The translations under genes and the position numbers were made by a program. Positions 1-9,569 of a stretch of DNA of 64,000 nucleotides are shown here, piece after piece. This DNA comes from JACDAV01 sp964626755 (lineage in GTDB: Bacteria; Chloroflexota; Limnocylindria; Limnocylindrales; CSP1-4). The stretch lies in contig CAZVGO010000016.1 of NCBI GenBank assembly GCA_964626755.1, positions 18,882-82,881 on the forward strand, in the 5' to 3' direction. Under the pieces are notes generated by a model that was not told the origin of the DNA, did not search any database, and was given only the letters and a program-made list of their open reading frames with translations. Each line of letters begins with the position of its first letter. The first letter of the stretch is position 1.

Positions 1-897
1 TTCCTGCCCAACAACGTTGACCCGACGGTCTTCGACGAGGGTTTCCTCCGCCAGCTCGAGCGACTCCTCCTGCTGATGAAGGCGCCCGTCCGGGGCGGCC
101 TCAAGGGCGGCCGGCGGAGCGTCAAGCGCGGCCAGTCTGTCGAGTTCGCCGACTACCGCGACTACTCGCTCGGCGACGACCTCCGGCAGCTCGACTGGAA
201 CGTCTACGCCCGCCTCGAGAAGCTGTTTGTGAAGCTGTTCGTCGAGGAGGAGGACGTCACCGTCACGTTCATCGTCGACGCGTCGGCCTCGATGGCCGCG
301 GGCCGCCCGCCGAAGCTCCTCTTCGCCCAGCGGGCGGCCGCCGCGCTCGGCTATATCGCCCTCGCTTCAGAGGACCGGGTGGCCATCACTGTCCTGACCG
401 GGCGGGTCGGCCGGCGGCACTCGTCGATACGCGGCAGCGGCCGCGTGTTCCGGCTCCTGGCGAACTTGTCCGGAATCTCCGCTACGGACAGCCCCACGGA
501 CCTTCTCGCCGCCGCGCGGCACGCCGCCGCGCAGCTCACCGGCCGGGGCGTCGTGGTCCTCATCTCCGACCTGCTCGACCCGAACGCCGAGCGGGTCGTG
601 CGCGAGCTCGCGGCGACGAACTCCGAGTTGATCATCCTCCACGTGCTCTCGCCGGACGAGCTGGACCCGAAACTCGAGGGCGACCTCCGTCTCGTCGACT
701 CGGAGACGGGCGAGGGCATCGACGTCACGGTCGACCTGGCGACGATCGACGGCTACAAGGCCCGCCTTGCGTCGTGGCAGGAGGGCCTCGCCGACCTCGC
801 GGCCAAGCGCCGCGCGAGCTATGTTCCGCTCCCGAGCGACCTCCCGCTCGCCGACCTCGTGTTCGCCGAGCTCCGCCGGCGCCGGGTCCTGGGGTGA
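1..897 (+). CDS. DUF58 domain protein, 5'-partial
   Basis: The frame is open from the first base of the window and the first internal ATG is only at 76, so the N-terminus lies outside. The visible part carries the family signature DYRDYSLGDDLRQLDWN, followed by a degenerate von Willebrand strand FIVDASASM, a DxSxS metal-binding motif. DUF58 proteins are normally encoded with a MoxR-type AAA+ ATPase and VWA membrane proteins (Bat-like clusters) and are thought to work in envelope stress or protein-complex assembly; the exact role is unknown. The next gene starts 25 nt after the stop and is the expected VWA partner. A MoxR gene would be expected just upstream of the window. Family call is firm, function is not. 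Confidence 0.85.
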   Translation, partial: FLPNNVDPTVFDEGFLRQLERLLLLMKAPVRGGLKGGRRSVKRGQSVEFADYRDYSLGDDLRQLDWNVYARLEKLFVKLFVEEEDVTVTFIVDASASMAAGRPPKLLFAQRAAAALGYIALASEDRVAITVLTGRVGRRHSSIRGSGRVFRLLANLSGISATDSPTDLLAAARHAAAQLTGRGVVVLISDLLDPNAERVVRELAATNSELIILHVLSPDELDPKLEGDLRLVDSETGEGIDVTVDLATIDGYKARLASWQEGLADLAAKRRASYVPLPSDLPLADLVFAELRRRRVLG

Positions 898-922
898 GGC
901 GGCCTCAGGTCGTGGGGCTCTA

Positions 923-3088
923 ATGCCGTTCGCGACCCCGCTCGCGCTGCTCGGGCTGCTGTTCATTCCGCTCGTCATCGCGATGTACCTGCTCAAGCTG
1001 CGGCGCAACGAAGCGGTCGTGCCGTCGACGCTCCTGTGGCACAAGCTGGTTGCGGACGTCGAGGCAAACGCGCCGTGGCAGCGGCTCCGACGCAGCCTCC
1101 TGCTGCTCCTCCAACTGCTCCTGGTCCTCGCCCTCGCCCTGCTCGCCGCTCGCCCGTTCCTCGAGCGCCCGGCAGGACTCGCCCGGGACCTGGTCCTCGT
1201 CGTCGACGCGTCGGCCAGCATGGGCGCGACGGACCTCACGCCGAACCGGCTCGAGGCCGCGAAGGCCGCGGCCATCGACGCGCTGCGCGAGCTGCCGACC
1301 GGCGGCAAGGTGAGCGTCATCGCAGCCGGCCGGACCGCGCGGATCGTCGCGACCGGCTCAACCGATCTCGCCCGAGTCCGCCAGGCGATCGCCTCGATCC
1401 AGGTCACGGCATCGAACGGCGACCTGGGTGACGCGTTGACACTCGCGTCCGCCCTCGCCGCGCGGTCCGGTGACGCCGAGATCCTCGTCGCCACCGACGC
1501 CGCCCTCGCCAGTGTCCCGACGCGACGAGTCGAGGCGCCGGTGCGGGTCATCCAGGTTGGCCGCGAGCGGAAGAACCAGGCGATCGTCGCGCTCGCGATC
1601 CGGACCGCCCCGTCGGGGCTGACCAAATCGGCGTTCGTGAGCGTCGCGAATCTCGACATCGAGTCGGCTCGCCGGCGGATCGAGGTGTACGGCGACGGCG
1701 TGCTGCTCGAGGCCCGCAACGTGTTCATGGACCCCCAGCAGCGGGCCGACGTCGTCATCGACGACATCACCCAGCAGAACACGCGCCGGGTCGACGTCAT
1801 CGAGGTCCGTCTCGTGGCGGATTCCGGCTCCGGCACGACGGGCGCACCGCCGGACCAGCTCGCCTCGGACGATCGGGCGTGGGCCATCGTCCCATCGGAC
1901 GAGCTCCGCCAGATCCTCCTCGTCAGCGAGGGCGACCCGTACCTCGAGACGGCCCTGAGCTACCTGCCGAACACCGAGCTCTACGGCCGGGCGCCGAAGG
2001 ACTACGACACCACGACCGGGCTCGAAGAGTTCGAGCTGATCATCTTCGAGAACTTCCTGCCCCGGGTCATGCCCGACACGGCCGTCCTCGCCATCGCGCC
2101 GCCCCGGACCGGGCCGCTCGGTGAGGTCACCGGCAACCTCGTCAACCCCGGCATCGGCTCGCTCAACCCGGAGGAGCCGATCCTCCGCTATGTCGACCTG
2201 TCGACGATCCACATCGGCGAGGCGAAGGAGCTGGTGCTCCCGGACTGGGCGCGGACGGTGATCCCGGGGCCGGGCGGCGCACCGCTGCTCTACGCGGGCG
2301 AGCGGGCCGGGCAACGCGCGGCGGTTCTCGCATTCGAGCCGCGCAAGTCCGACCTTCCACTCCAGGTCGCGTTCCCGATCATGCTGGCCAACCTCACCGG
2401 CGAGCTGCTCGGCGGATCCGGCGCGCCGACCGAGGCGGTCACGCCCGGCTCCCCGGTGACGCTGCCGATCCCCACGGGAGCCGCCGGCGTCCAGGTGACT
2501 CGGCCGGACGGCACAACAACGGACCTCGTCCCGGGGACCGTCGGCGGTACCGCGGTCACGTACTCGCAGACGGACCTGCTCGGCGTGTACACCGTCACGC
2601 CCATCGCCGCGCCGGCTCCGTCCGGCTCCCCTGCCCCATCCGCCGACCCGGCGAGCCCCCGGCCCACCCCGAGTGCCGGTCCGTCCCCCAGCCGGACGCC
2701 GATCCCGGCCGACCCGAACGCGCCGCTCCGCTTCGCGGTCGACCTGTTCGACGTCGCCGAATCGAACATCGCTCCGGGCTCGGTCAACGCGCTCGTCGCC
2801 CTCGGCGGCGGCGCTCCGTCGGCCGCTCCGAGCGGCTCGACACCACCGGGCGGTGCGGTGCCGGATCCTTCGCCGGCGCCGACGGCCGAGCCGTCCGGAA
2901 CGCCGGCACCGGCCGTGGCGGCGCCTGCCGACCGGCCGCCGGCCCGTGACGAGCTCTGGGCGCCGATCCTCCTGCTCGTCCTCCTCGTCCTCTGCGTCGA
3001 GTGGGCGGTCTACCAGCGTGACGCGCTCATCCGTCTGTGGCGCGGCCTGGGCGGGCGGTTGGGCCGCCGACCGGCGGGAGGCGGCTGA
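923..3088 (+). CDS. BatA-like membrane protein with VWA domain
   Basis: About 721 residues from the ATG at 923, the start that gives the typical BatA N-terminus MPFATPLALLGLLFIPLVIA. Two membrane helices lie near residues 1-22 and 55-80, then a VWA domain with MIDAS motif DASASM, a long extracytoplasmic part rich in Pro/Ser/Ala linkers, and a C-terminal helix LWAPILLLVLLVLCVEWAVY. It is anchored in the cytoplasmic membrane with the VWA domain next to it. The stop overlaps the next ATG (TGATG), so the two VWA proteins are translationally coupled. Belongs to the aerotolerance/Bat class by architecture; substrate or partner unknown. Confidence 0.8.
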   Translation: MPFATPLALLGLLFIPLVIAMYLLKLRRNEAVVPSTLLWHKLVADVEANAPWQRLRRSLLLLLQLLLVLALALLAARPFLERPAGLARDLVLVVDASASMGATDLTPNRLEAAKAAAIDALRELPTGGKVSVIAAGRTARIVATGSTDLARVRQAIASIQVTASNGDLGDALTLASALAARSGDAEILVATDAALASVPTRRVEAPVRVIQVGRERKNQAIVALAIRTAPSGLTKSAFVSVANLDIESARRRIEVYGDGVLLEARNVFMDPQQRADVVIDDITQQNTRRVDVIEVRLVADSGSGTTGAPPDQLASDDRAWAIVPSDELRQILLVSEGDPYLETALSYLPNTELYGRAPKDYDTTTGLEEFELIIFENFLPRVMPDTAVLAIAPPRTGPLGEVTGNLVNPGIGSLNPEEPILRYVDLSTIHIGEAKELVLPDWARTVIPGPGGAPLLYAGERAGQRAAVLAFEPRKSDLPLQVAFPIMLANLTGELLGGSGAPTEAVTPGSPVTLPIPTGAAGVQVTRPDGTTTDLVPGTVGGTAVTYSQTDLLGVYTVTPIAAPAPSGSPAPSADPASPRPTPSAGPSPSRTPIPADPNAPLRFAVDLFDVAESNIAPGSVNALVALGGGAPSAAPSGSTPPGGAVPDPSPAPTAEPSGTPAPAVAAPADRPPARDELWAPILLLVLLVLCVEWAVYQRDALIRLWRGLGGRLGRRPAGGG

Positions 3089-6003
3089 TGGGCATCGCGT
3101 TTGACGCGCCCTTCGCTCTGCTCCTCCTGCCGCCGGCCATCCTGTTCACGCTCCTGCTCCACCTCGGGGCGCGGCGGCGGCTCGGCGCCGGGCGCCGGCG
3201 GGCGGCGCTCGTCGTCAGGTCGTTCCTCATCGCCGCGCTCGTCCTGGCCCTGGCGGGGTTCCAGCTCGTCCTGCCGGTCGATCGCCTCGCGACCGTGTTC
3301 GTCCTCGACCTCTCCGACTCGGTCGGGACGGCCGGCCGCGAGGAGGCCGTCCAGTTCGTCCGCGACAGCCTGCACGAGATGCCGGAGGGCGACGTCGCCG
3401 GGATCGTCGCATTCGGCAAGGACGCGCTCGTCGAGCGCCTGCCGTCCGACCTCGCCGAAATCGACCGGGTCCGCTCGACGCCGGTCAAGGCGGCCACGGA
3501 CATCGGCGCGGCGCTCCGGCTGGCGACGGCACTCTTCCCCGATGACACCCAGAAGCGGATCGTGCTGCTGTCGGACGGCAACGACACGACCGGCGCCGGG
3601 CAGACGGAGGCGGCCCTGTCGGCGGCCCGCGGCGTCCAGGTCGAGACCCGCGTCGTCGGCCTCGAGGGCCGCGACGAGGTCCTCGTCGAGCGTCTCCAGA
3701 CGCCCTCGACCGCCCGCCTCGGCGAGGAGATCGAGGCGACCGTCGAGATCCGCTCGACCGTCGCCCAGCCAGCGACCGTTCGCCTGTTCGCCGACGGCAC
3801 GATCGTCGGAACCGAGCGCGTCGACCTCGTCGCCGGCGTCAACCGGATCACATTCCGGGTCAAGCCGACCGAGCCCGGGTTCCACACGTTCCGCGCGGTC
3901 GTCGAAGCGGCCCAGGACACGTTCAGCCAGAACAACCGGGGCGACTCGAACACCATCGTCAAGGGCGAGCCCCGGATCCTCGTCCTCGCGGGCGACGAAA
4001 CGGTCGCGGCCGAGCTCGTCGCCGCGCTCGAGACGGAGCGCCAGCAGGTCGACTCGATCATCCCCGAGGCGCTGCCCAACGACCTCGCCGGCCTGGCCAC
4101 GTACGACAGCATTGTCCTCGTCGACGTCCCGCGGATCCGCCTGTCCGACCGGCAGCTCGGGCTCCTCCAGGTGTACGTCCGCGATCTCGGCCGCGGCCTC
4201 GTCATGGTCGGCGGCTCGAAGAGCTTCGGGGCGGGTGGCTACACGAAGACACCGCTCGAGGAATCGCTCCCGGTCGACATGGGCGTCAAGGACCGCCAGA
4301 AGCAGCCAGACGTTGCGCTGGTCGTCGTCATCGACAAGTCCGGCTCGATGGACGCCTGCCACTGCAACACGTTCGAGGGCGGGCCCGGCGGCGGCACCGG
4401 AATGGGTGGCACGCGCAAGGTCGACATCGGGAAGGAAGCGATCCTCCGGGCAGCGGCGGCGATGACCGCCGCCGACGAGCTCGGGGTCGTCGCGTTCGAC
4501 CAGGACGCCCACTGGGTGGTCCGGACCCAGCCGCTCGGGCAGGTCGGCAACCTGGCCGGCCAGATCGCCGGCATCCAGCCGCTCGGCAACACGAACATCT
4601 TCGCCGGCCTCGACCAGGCCGTGCAGTCGCTCGAGACGGCCCGCGCGACCCGCCGTCACATCATCCTCCTGACCGACGGCTGGTCGTCGTCCGGTCAGTA
4701 CGCCGACATCATCAAGCGGATGAAGGCGGCCGGGATCACCCTCTCGACGGTCGGGGCGGGCGGCGGCTCGAACCCGTTCCTCGAGGGCCTCGCCAGGGAC
4801 GGCGGTGGCCGGTTCTACGAGGCCGCGAATCCCGCCAGCATCCCCGACATCTTCCTCAAGGAGACACAGCAGGTCGCCGGCCAGCAGATCATCGAGGAGG
4901 CGTTCCACCCGATCCAGACGAGCAACTCGCCGATCCTGCGCGGCCTGGACCAGGGCTTCCCGCAGCTCCTCGGGTACAACGGCACGACCGCGAAGTCGGC
5001 GGCCCAGACCGTGCTCGTCACCGCCCGCGACGACCCGCTCCTCGCCCAGTGGCAGTACGGCCTCGGCCGGTCGGTCGCCTGGACGTCCGACTCGACCGGG
5101 CGCTGGGCCCGCAACTGGGTGGCGTGGGACGGCTTCTCGAAGTTCTTCAGCCAGCTCGTCGGCTGGACGTTCCCGGGCGAGGAGACCGGCGGCATCGAGG
5201 CGTCGTTCGTGACCCAGGGCCAGTCGACGACCCTGCGCGTCGAGAGCGTCGGCGACGACGGCTCGCCGCGCGACTTCTACGCGACCCGGGCGGTCATCGT
5301 CGGCCCGGACCTCGAGCCCCTCGACAAGGCGCTCGTCCAGGTCGCGCCCGGCGTCTACGAGGTACCGCTCGGCGAGGTCGATCCGGGCGCATATGCGCTG
5401 CGCATCTCGCAGACGCGGCCGGGCTCCGCGGCCCTGGGGCGAACGGTCGGGCTCGTGGCGCCGACCGCGGCCGAGTACCGGCTCCTCGGCGCGAACCAGG
5501 CGCTCCTCGCCACGCTCCGATCAGCCACCGGCGGCCGGGCGATCGAACTGCCAGAGGAGCCGTGGCGGCACGACCTCGCGACGACGAACTCGTTCACCCA
5601 GCTGTGGCCGCTGCTGCTCATCCTTGCGCTCCTGGTGTGGCCACTCGACATCGCGCTGCGCCGCGTGTCGCTCGGCCGGCGCGAGCTCGCCGACGCGCGG
5701 CGGGCGGTTGGCACGTGGCGACAGGGCCGTCGGTTTGCCCGGCGGACGGCGCCGGTCGAGGGAATGCTCGCGGCTCGCGAGCGGGCCGGCGGGGCGAGTG
5801 CCCGGGCGGCGCTGCTGCGGCCCGAGTCGGCGCCGCCGGTCCCTGTGGCGCCGGCAACCGCCTCACCGTCTCCCGCGAAAGGCCCGGCAGGGCCCGCGCG
5901 GCCCGCGCCTGCGTCTCCAGCGCCGGCGGCACCGACGGAGCCGGCTCCCACCGACACGTTGACTCGGCTGCGCGAAGCGAAGAAGCGCGCGCGGGGCGAG
6001 TGA
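3088..6003 (+). CDS. Large VWA / glutamine-amidotransferase-like membrane protein
   Basis: About 971 residues, starting at the ATG that overlaps the previous stop. Two N-terminal helices (near 7-25 and 45-62) precede a first VWA-type region with LDLSDS. A middle part matches the type-1 glutamine-amidotransferase-like domain found in such proteins (LVMVGGSKSFGAGGY). A second VWA domain has VVVIDKSGSM (DxSxS). A C-terminal helix (SFTQLWPLLLILALLVW) is followed by a basic then Pro/Ala-rich tail. Its fusion of two VWA modules with an amidotransferase-like fold is typical of the large partner in DUF58/Bat clusters. Catalytic glutaminase residues are not evident, so the middle domain is probably structural. 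Same operon as its neighbours. Confidence 0.75.
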   Translation: MGIAFDAPFALLLLPPAILFTLLLHLGARRRLGAGRRRAALVVRSFLIAALVLALAGFQLVLPVDRLATVFVLDLSDSVGTAGREEAVQFVRDSLHEMPEGDVAGIVAFGKDALVERLPSDLAEIDRVRSTPVKAATDIGAALRLATALFPDDTQKRIVLLSDGNDTTGAGQTEAALSAARGVQVETRVVGLEGRDEVLVERLQTPSTARLGEEIEATVEIRSTVAQPATVRLFADGTIVGTERVDLVAGVNRITFRVKPTEPGFHTFRAVVEAAQDTFSQNNRGDSNTIVKGEPRILVLAGDETVAAELVAALETERQQVDSIIPEALPNDLAGLATYDSIVLVDVPRIRLSDRQLGLLQVYVRDLGRGLVMVGGSKSFGAGGYTKTPLEESLPVDMGVKDRQKQPDVALVVVIDKSGSMDACHCNTFEGGPGGGTGMGGTRKVDIGKEAILRAAAAMTAADELGVVAFDQDAHWVVRTQPLGQVGNLAGQIAGIQPLGNTNIFAGLDQAVQSLETARATRRHIILLTDGWSSSGQYADIIKRMKAAGITLSTVGAGGGSNPFLEGLARDGGGRFYEAANPASIPDIFLKETQQVAGQQIIEEAFHPIQTSNSPILRGLDQGFPQLLGYNGTTAKSAAQTVLVTARDDPLLAQWQYGLGRSVAWTSDSTGRWARNWVAWDGFSKFFSQLVGWTFPGEETGGIEASFVTQGQSTTLRVESVGDDGSPRDFYATRAVIVGPDLEPLDKALVQVAPGVYEVPLGEVDPGAYALRISQTRPGSAALGRTVGLVAPTAAEYRLLGANQALLATLRSATGGRAIELPEEPWRHDLATTNSFTQLWPLLLILALLVWPLDIALRRVSLGRRELADARRAVGTWRQGRRFARRTAPVEGMLAARERAGGASARAALLRPESAPPVPVAPATASPSPAKGPAGPARPAPASPAPAAPTEPAPTDTLTRLREAKKRARGE

Positions 6004-6005
6004 CA

Positions 6006-6767
6006 GTGCGTCGACTTGCGGTCCTGTTCGCCGCGGCGCTCGCGCTCGCCGGTTGTGGCAGCGCTGCCGTCCCGTCACCGTCGGGATCCGACGAGCCCTC
6101 TGTCGAGCCATCGATTGAGTTGCCGCTCGATCCCGGCGTCCTTGGCCTGACCTGTGGCGACGGCATCAACTTCCATCCGTCGCTCCTCGCGGTTCCTGGG
6201 CAGGCGCAGAACGATCCGGACGCCGCCGCGGCCGCGCTGCGGGCAGAGATCGTCGGGGCGGCGTCTGAGCTGGGGCTCCCACGAAGCGGGTGGGTCCGTG
6301 TCGCGCAGCTTGCCGACAGGGTGCAGTTCGTGGCTCCGGACAACGATGGCGACGGCTGGGTCGTCGTCGGCCTGATGGCACGCGACGGCAGGTGGACTCT
6401 CGATCTCATGGGCGAGTGCCAACCCGAGGTCGTCCTGCCGGCCGGTGTCGGACGCGCCGAGTGGCGGCTCGACCCGGCGTTCCCTGCCCCCGCAGCGGGC
6501 GATCGGCAGATCCACGTGTTGATCAACGAGCGAGCCTGCGCCAGCGGCCAGTCGCCGGAGGGCCGCGTTCTGCCGCCAATGGTCACGTCGAGCCCGACGG
6601 CGATGACCATCGCGATCCTCGTCACCAATCGCCCCGGCGGCCAGGACTGCCCGGGCAACCCGGACCTTCCGATGACCGTCGACCTACCGGAGCCCCTCGG
6701 CGGGCGGCCACTGCTCGACGGTGCGGTGTTCCCGCCGAGGGACGTCACTCAGCCCGCAAGCGGCTGA
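6006..6767 (+). CDS. Lipoprotein of unknown function (paralogue A)
   Basis: GTG start at 6006 (an in-frame GTG at 6000 is the alternative) just after the VWA gene, so probably the same operon. The signal peptide ends in lipobox LALAGC, predicting a lipid-anchored extracytoplasmic protein of about 253 residues. The mature part is a single domain with paired cysteines (LTCGDG, MGECQP, NERACAS, GGQDCPG) that could form disulfides. It is clearly homologous along its length to the next gene, sharing the pattern SGWVRVAQLADRVQF, xxGWVVVGLMARDG and PLLDGAVFPPRD. No known family recognised. Confidence 0.75.
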   Translation: MRRLAVLFAAALALAGCGSAAVPSPSGSDEPSVEPSIELPLDPGVLGLTCGDGINFHPSLLAVPGQAQNDPDAAAAALRAEIVGAASELGLPRSGWVRVAQLADRVQFVAPDNDGDGWVVVGLMARDGRWTLDLMGECQPEVVLPAGVGRAEWRLDPAFPAPAAGDRQIHVLINERACASGQSPEGRVLPPMVTSSPTAMTIAILVTNRPGGQDCPGNPDLPMTVDLPEPLGGRPLLDGAVFPPRDVTQPASG

Positions 6768-6768
6768 C

Positions 6769-7518
6769 ATGGAGCGGCACCGCGCTCCATGGCTTGTAGT
6801 GTTCCGCTTGCTGGCAATTGCTGCGATGGCCGGCGGTTGCGCCCTGGTCCCGACACAAGGTCCGGCCACCCCGCCGCCAGGTGACCTGCCGGCCGTTGCC
6901 CTGAGTTGCGGCGGTGACCATGTCTTCGGGCCCGAGGCGCTGACGATCGTCGGCGAGGCGCATCTCGACGTTGATGCGCCCGGGAAAGCGCTGAGAGCTT
7001 TTCTCGCGTCGCCCGAAGGCGCGCCCTTCGTGACACCCAGCTGGGTCCGGGTGTCCGAGATGGCGGATCGCGTGCAGTTCATCGGTCGCCGCCCGAACGA
7101 CGAAGGCTGGCTCGTCGTCAACTTCGTCGCCCGCGATGGGAACTGGGTGCTGGACCTGGCTGCCGAGTGCAAGCCGCGGGTCGTGCTCGGGGGCGGCCTC
7201 GGCCCGGCCGACTGGTGGATCGATCCCGCCGGCCCGCCACTCGGCCGCGAGGCGACCGAATTCGATGCCCTCGTCCTCGAGCGAGCCTGTGCCGGTGGCC
7301 AGTCGTCGGACGGCAGGATCGCGCCGCCGTTTGTCCTCTACGAAGAGGACACGGTCGTGCTGACATTCGGGGTCGTCCTGAAACCGGGTGGCCAGAGGTG
7401 TCCAGGTCACCCACCCGGCAGCTACCACGTCACGCTCGATGAGCCGATCGGCGACCGCTGGCTGCTCGACGGGGGCGTCTTCCCGCCCCGCGACGCAACC
7501 ACGCCACCAAGCCCCTAG
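6769..7518 (+). CDS. Lipoprotein of unknown function (paralogue B)
   Basis: ATG at 6769, one base after the previous stop; about 249 residues. Lipobox AAMAGGC after a hydrophobic stretch. Tandem paralogue of the preceding gene: PSWVRVSEMADRVQFIG, GWLVVNFVARDGNWVLDL, ERACAGGQSSDGR and WLLDGGVFPPRDA align position for position, and the paired cysteines are kept. A local duplication at the end of the Bat-like operon is the simplest reading. Its job is unknown; being extracytoplasmic and next to VWA proteins it may act in the same envelope process. It converges with the acyl-CoA synthetase gene, whose stop is 2 nt away. Confidence 0.75.
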   Translation: MERHRAPWLVVFRLLAIAAMAGGCALVPTQGPATPPPGDLPAVALSCGGDHVFGPEALTIVGEAHLDVDAPGKALRAFLASPEGAPFVTPSWVRVSEMADRVQFIGRRPNDEGWLVVNFVARDGNWVLDLAAECKPRVVLGGGLGPADWWIDPAGPPLGREATEFDALVLERACAGGQSSDGRIAPPFVLYEEDTVVLTFGVVLKPGGQRCPGHPPGSYHVTLDEPIGDRWLLDGGVFPPRDATTPPSP

Positions 7519-7519
7519 G

Positions 7520-9505
7520 TCACCTGCCGGCCAGGGCCCGAATTCTCTCCACCGACCCGGGATCGTCGAGCGCGGACAGGTCGCCCGGGTCGAGCCCGAG
7601 AAACGCGGCCCGGATCACCCGGCGCATGACCTTGCCGGAGCGCGTCTTCGGCAGCGACGGCACGATCTCCACGACGTCCGGCTTCAGCGCCTTGCCGAGC
7701 TCGCGGACGACCTGGGCGGCGATCGACGCGCGGAGGTCCGGCCCGTCCGTCTCGCCCCGCCGCAGGACGCAGAACACGGCGATCGACTCGCCCTTGACCT
7801 CGTGCGGCAGTCCGACCGCCGCCGCCTCAATGACGGACGGGTGCGCGACAGCGGCCGACTCGACCTCGGCCGGCCCCACCCGCTTGCCGGCGATCTTGAG
7901 GGTGTCGTCCGATCGGCCCTGGATGAACCAGTAGCCGTCCTCGTCGACGAGCGCCCAGTCACCGTGGACCCAGACGCCGGGGATGCGCGACCAGTACGTC
8001 TCGAGGTAGCGCTCCGGGTCGCCCCAGAAGCCGCGGGTCATGCCGGGCAGCGGCTGGCGGATGACGAGCTCACCGACTACGCCGCGCACCGAGCTGCCCT
8101 CGCTGTCGACAACATCCGCTGCAACACCAACGTTCGGCCCACCGAACGCGCACGGCCGGACCGGCGTCAGCAGGTTTCCCGCGACGATCCCGCCCGAGAC
8201 CTCGGTCCCACCGCTGTAGTTGACGATCGGAAGGCGACCCTCCCCCACCTCGCGGAAGTACCACCACCAGGGATCGGGGTTCCATGGCTCGCCGGTCGAG
8301 CCGAGAACGCGAAGCGACGAGCGGTCATGTGAACGGACCGGCTCAACGCCGTGGCCCATCAGCGCGCGGATGACCGTCGGGCTGAGGCCGAGATGCGTGA
8401 CCCGGTGGCGCTCGACGATCGCCCACAGCCGGTCGGGACCCGGAAAGTCCGGCGTGCCTTCGTAGATCACGAGGCGGGCCCCGAGGAGCAGCGATCCCGA
8501 GATCGCCCACGGCCCCATCATCCAGCCGAGGTCGGTGAACCAGAAGAGCGCGTCACCCGGACCCAGGTCGAAGCAGTGGGCGAGGTCCTGGGCGCCCTTG
8601 ATCGGGAAGCCGCCGTGGACGTGGATCGCGCCCTTTGGCCGGCCGGTCGTGCCAGACGTGTAGATGACCATGTATGGCGCCTCCGGATCGGTCGCGAGGC
8701 GATCCGGGGCGGGCACCTTGGCGGCCGCGGCAACGGCGTCATCCCACCAGACGTCCCGTCCGATCGTCCACGGCGTCTCGATCGCCTCGCCGAGCCGGCG
8801 TACGACGACGACGCGGCGGACGGAGGGCGATTCTGCGACCGCCTCGTCGACCGTGGACTTGAGCGGGACGAAGCCGCCCCGCCGGCGAAACCCGTCGGTG
8901 GTCACGACGACCGTCGCCGCGCAGTCGTTGAGTCGCGAGGCGATTGCGGTCGGGCCATAGCCGGAGAAGATCGGCGTGTAGATCGCCCGCAGCAGCCCGA
9001 GTGCGAGGACGCTGACGACCGTCTCGACGAGCATCGGCAGGCAGATCCCAACCCGGTCACCCTCGCCCACGCCCAGCTGTTCGAACGCGGCGGCGGCCCG
9101 GTCGACGCGCGTGCGCAACTCGGCGTTCGTGAGGCGCACCACCTCGCCGTCCTCGCCTTCCCAGGCGAGCGCCTCGCCATCCGGGTCGCGGTCCGCTCGC
9201 GGGTCGATCGCCGCGGCCGCGTAGTTGAACGCGCCGCCGCTCCACCAGCGCGACCACTCCGGGCCCCGTGACGCGTCGAGGGCGCGGGTGGGCCTGCGCT
9301 GCCACGCGATCTCGAGATCGTCCGCCGCGGCACCCCAGAACCACGCGGGGTCGTCCTCGGCCCGGCGCTGAAGCGCCTCGAGGTCGGGAACGCCGGTGGC
9401 TCGGACGAACCGCGCCAGGCGGCTCCGTTCGAGCTGTTCAGGAGCCGGGCGCCAGGCGGCGTCGGGGACGTCGCGGCCGAAGACCGGCCAGTCGGAGCGG
9501 GCCAC
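7520..9505 (-). CDS. AMP-dependent acyl-CoA synthetase, acetyl-CoA synthetase type
   Basis: About 661 residues, the size of Acs-family ligases. Activates a short-chain carboxylate to acyl-AMP and then acyl-CoA in the cytoplasm. Seen motifs: P-loop-like YTSGTTGRPKG, the hinge/adenylate motif YWFIQGRSDDTLKIAGKR, and C-terminal PKTRSGKVMRR containing the lysine that is regulated by acetylation in Acs enzymes. The N-terminal region with PEWSRWWSGGAFNYA matches the Acs N-terminal domain loosely, so the substrate may be acetate, propionate or another short acid. The start is GTG at 9505, supported by a -10 box 6 nt upstream. Monocistronic. Confidence 0.85.
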   Translation of the reverse strand: MARSDWPVFGRDVPDAAWRPAPEQLERSRLARFVRATGVPDLEALQRRAEDDPAWFWGAAADDLEIAWQRRPTRALDASRGPEWSRWWSGGAFNYAAAAIDPRADRDPDGEALAWEGEDGEVVRLTNAELRTRVDRAAAAFEQLGVGEGDRVGICLPMLVETVVSVLALGLLRAIYTPIFSGYGPTAIASRLNDCAATVVVTTDGFRRRGGFVPLKSTVDEAVAESPSVRRVVVVRRLGEAIETPWTIGRDVWWDDAVAAAAKVPAPDRLATDPEAPYMVIYTSGTTGRPKGAIHVHGGFPIKGAQDLAHCFDLGPGDALFWFTDLGWMMGPWAISGSLLLGARLVIYEGTPDFPGPDRLWAIVERHRVTHLGLSPTVIRALMGHGVEPVRSHDRSSLRVLGSTGEPWNPDPWWWYFREVGEGRLPIVNYSGGTEVSGGIVAGNLLTPVRPCAFGGPNVGVAADVVDSEGSSVRGVVGELVIRQPLPGMTRGFWGDPERYLETYWSRIPGVWVHGDWALVDEDGYWFIQGRSDDTLKIAGKRVGPAEVESAAVAHPSVIEAAAVGLPHEVKGESIAVFCVLRRGETDGPDLRASIAAQVVRELGKALKPDVVEIVPSLPKTRSGKVMRRVIRAAFLGLDPGDLSALDDPGSVERIRALAGR

Positions 9506-9511
9506 GGCCGG

Positions 9512-9517
9512 ATGCTA
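9512..9517 (-). promoter_or_regulatory. -10 box, leaderless promoter of the acyl-CoA synthetase
   Basis: On the minus strand TGCTAGCAT is followed by six bases and then the GTG start at 9505. The extended -10 (TG before TAGCAT) and the 6-nt gap put the transcription start at or next to the start codon. It lies back to back with the promoter at 9558, with only 64 bp between the two divergent start codons. Confidence 0.6.
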
Positions 9518-9557
9518 GCACCGGGGTCGTTCGGGAGCCGGGGGCAACGGTCGGTGC

Positions 9558-9563
9558 TAGCCT
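9558..9563 (+). promoter_or_regulatory. -10 box, leaderless promoter of the 9570 lipoprotein
   Basis: GGTGCTAGCCT: TAGCCT is followed by CGGGGC and then the GTG start at 9570. Same extended -10 as in the divergent gene, so the two form a near-palindromic pair. Confidence 0.6.
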
Positions 9564-9569
9564 CGGGGC

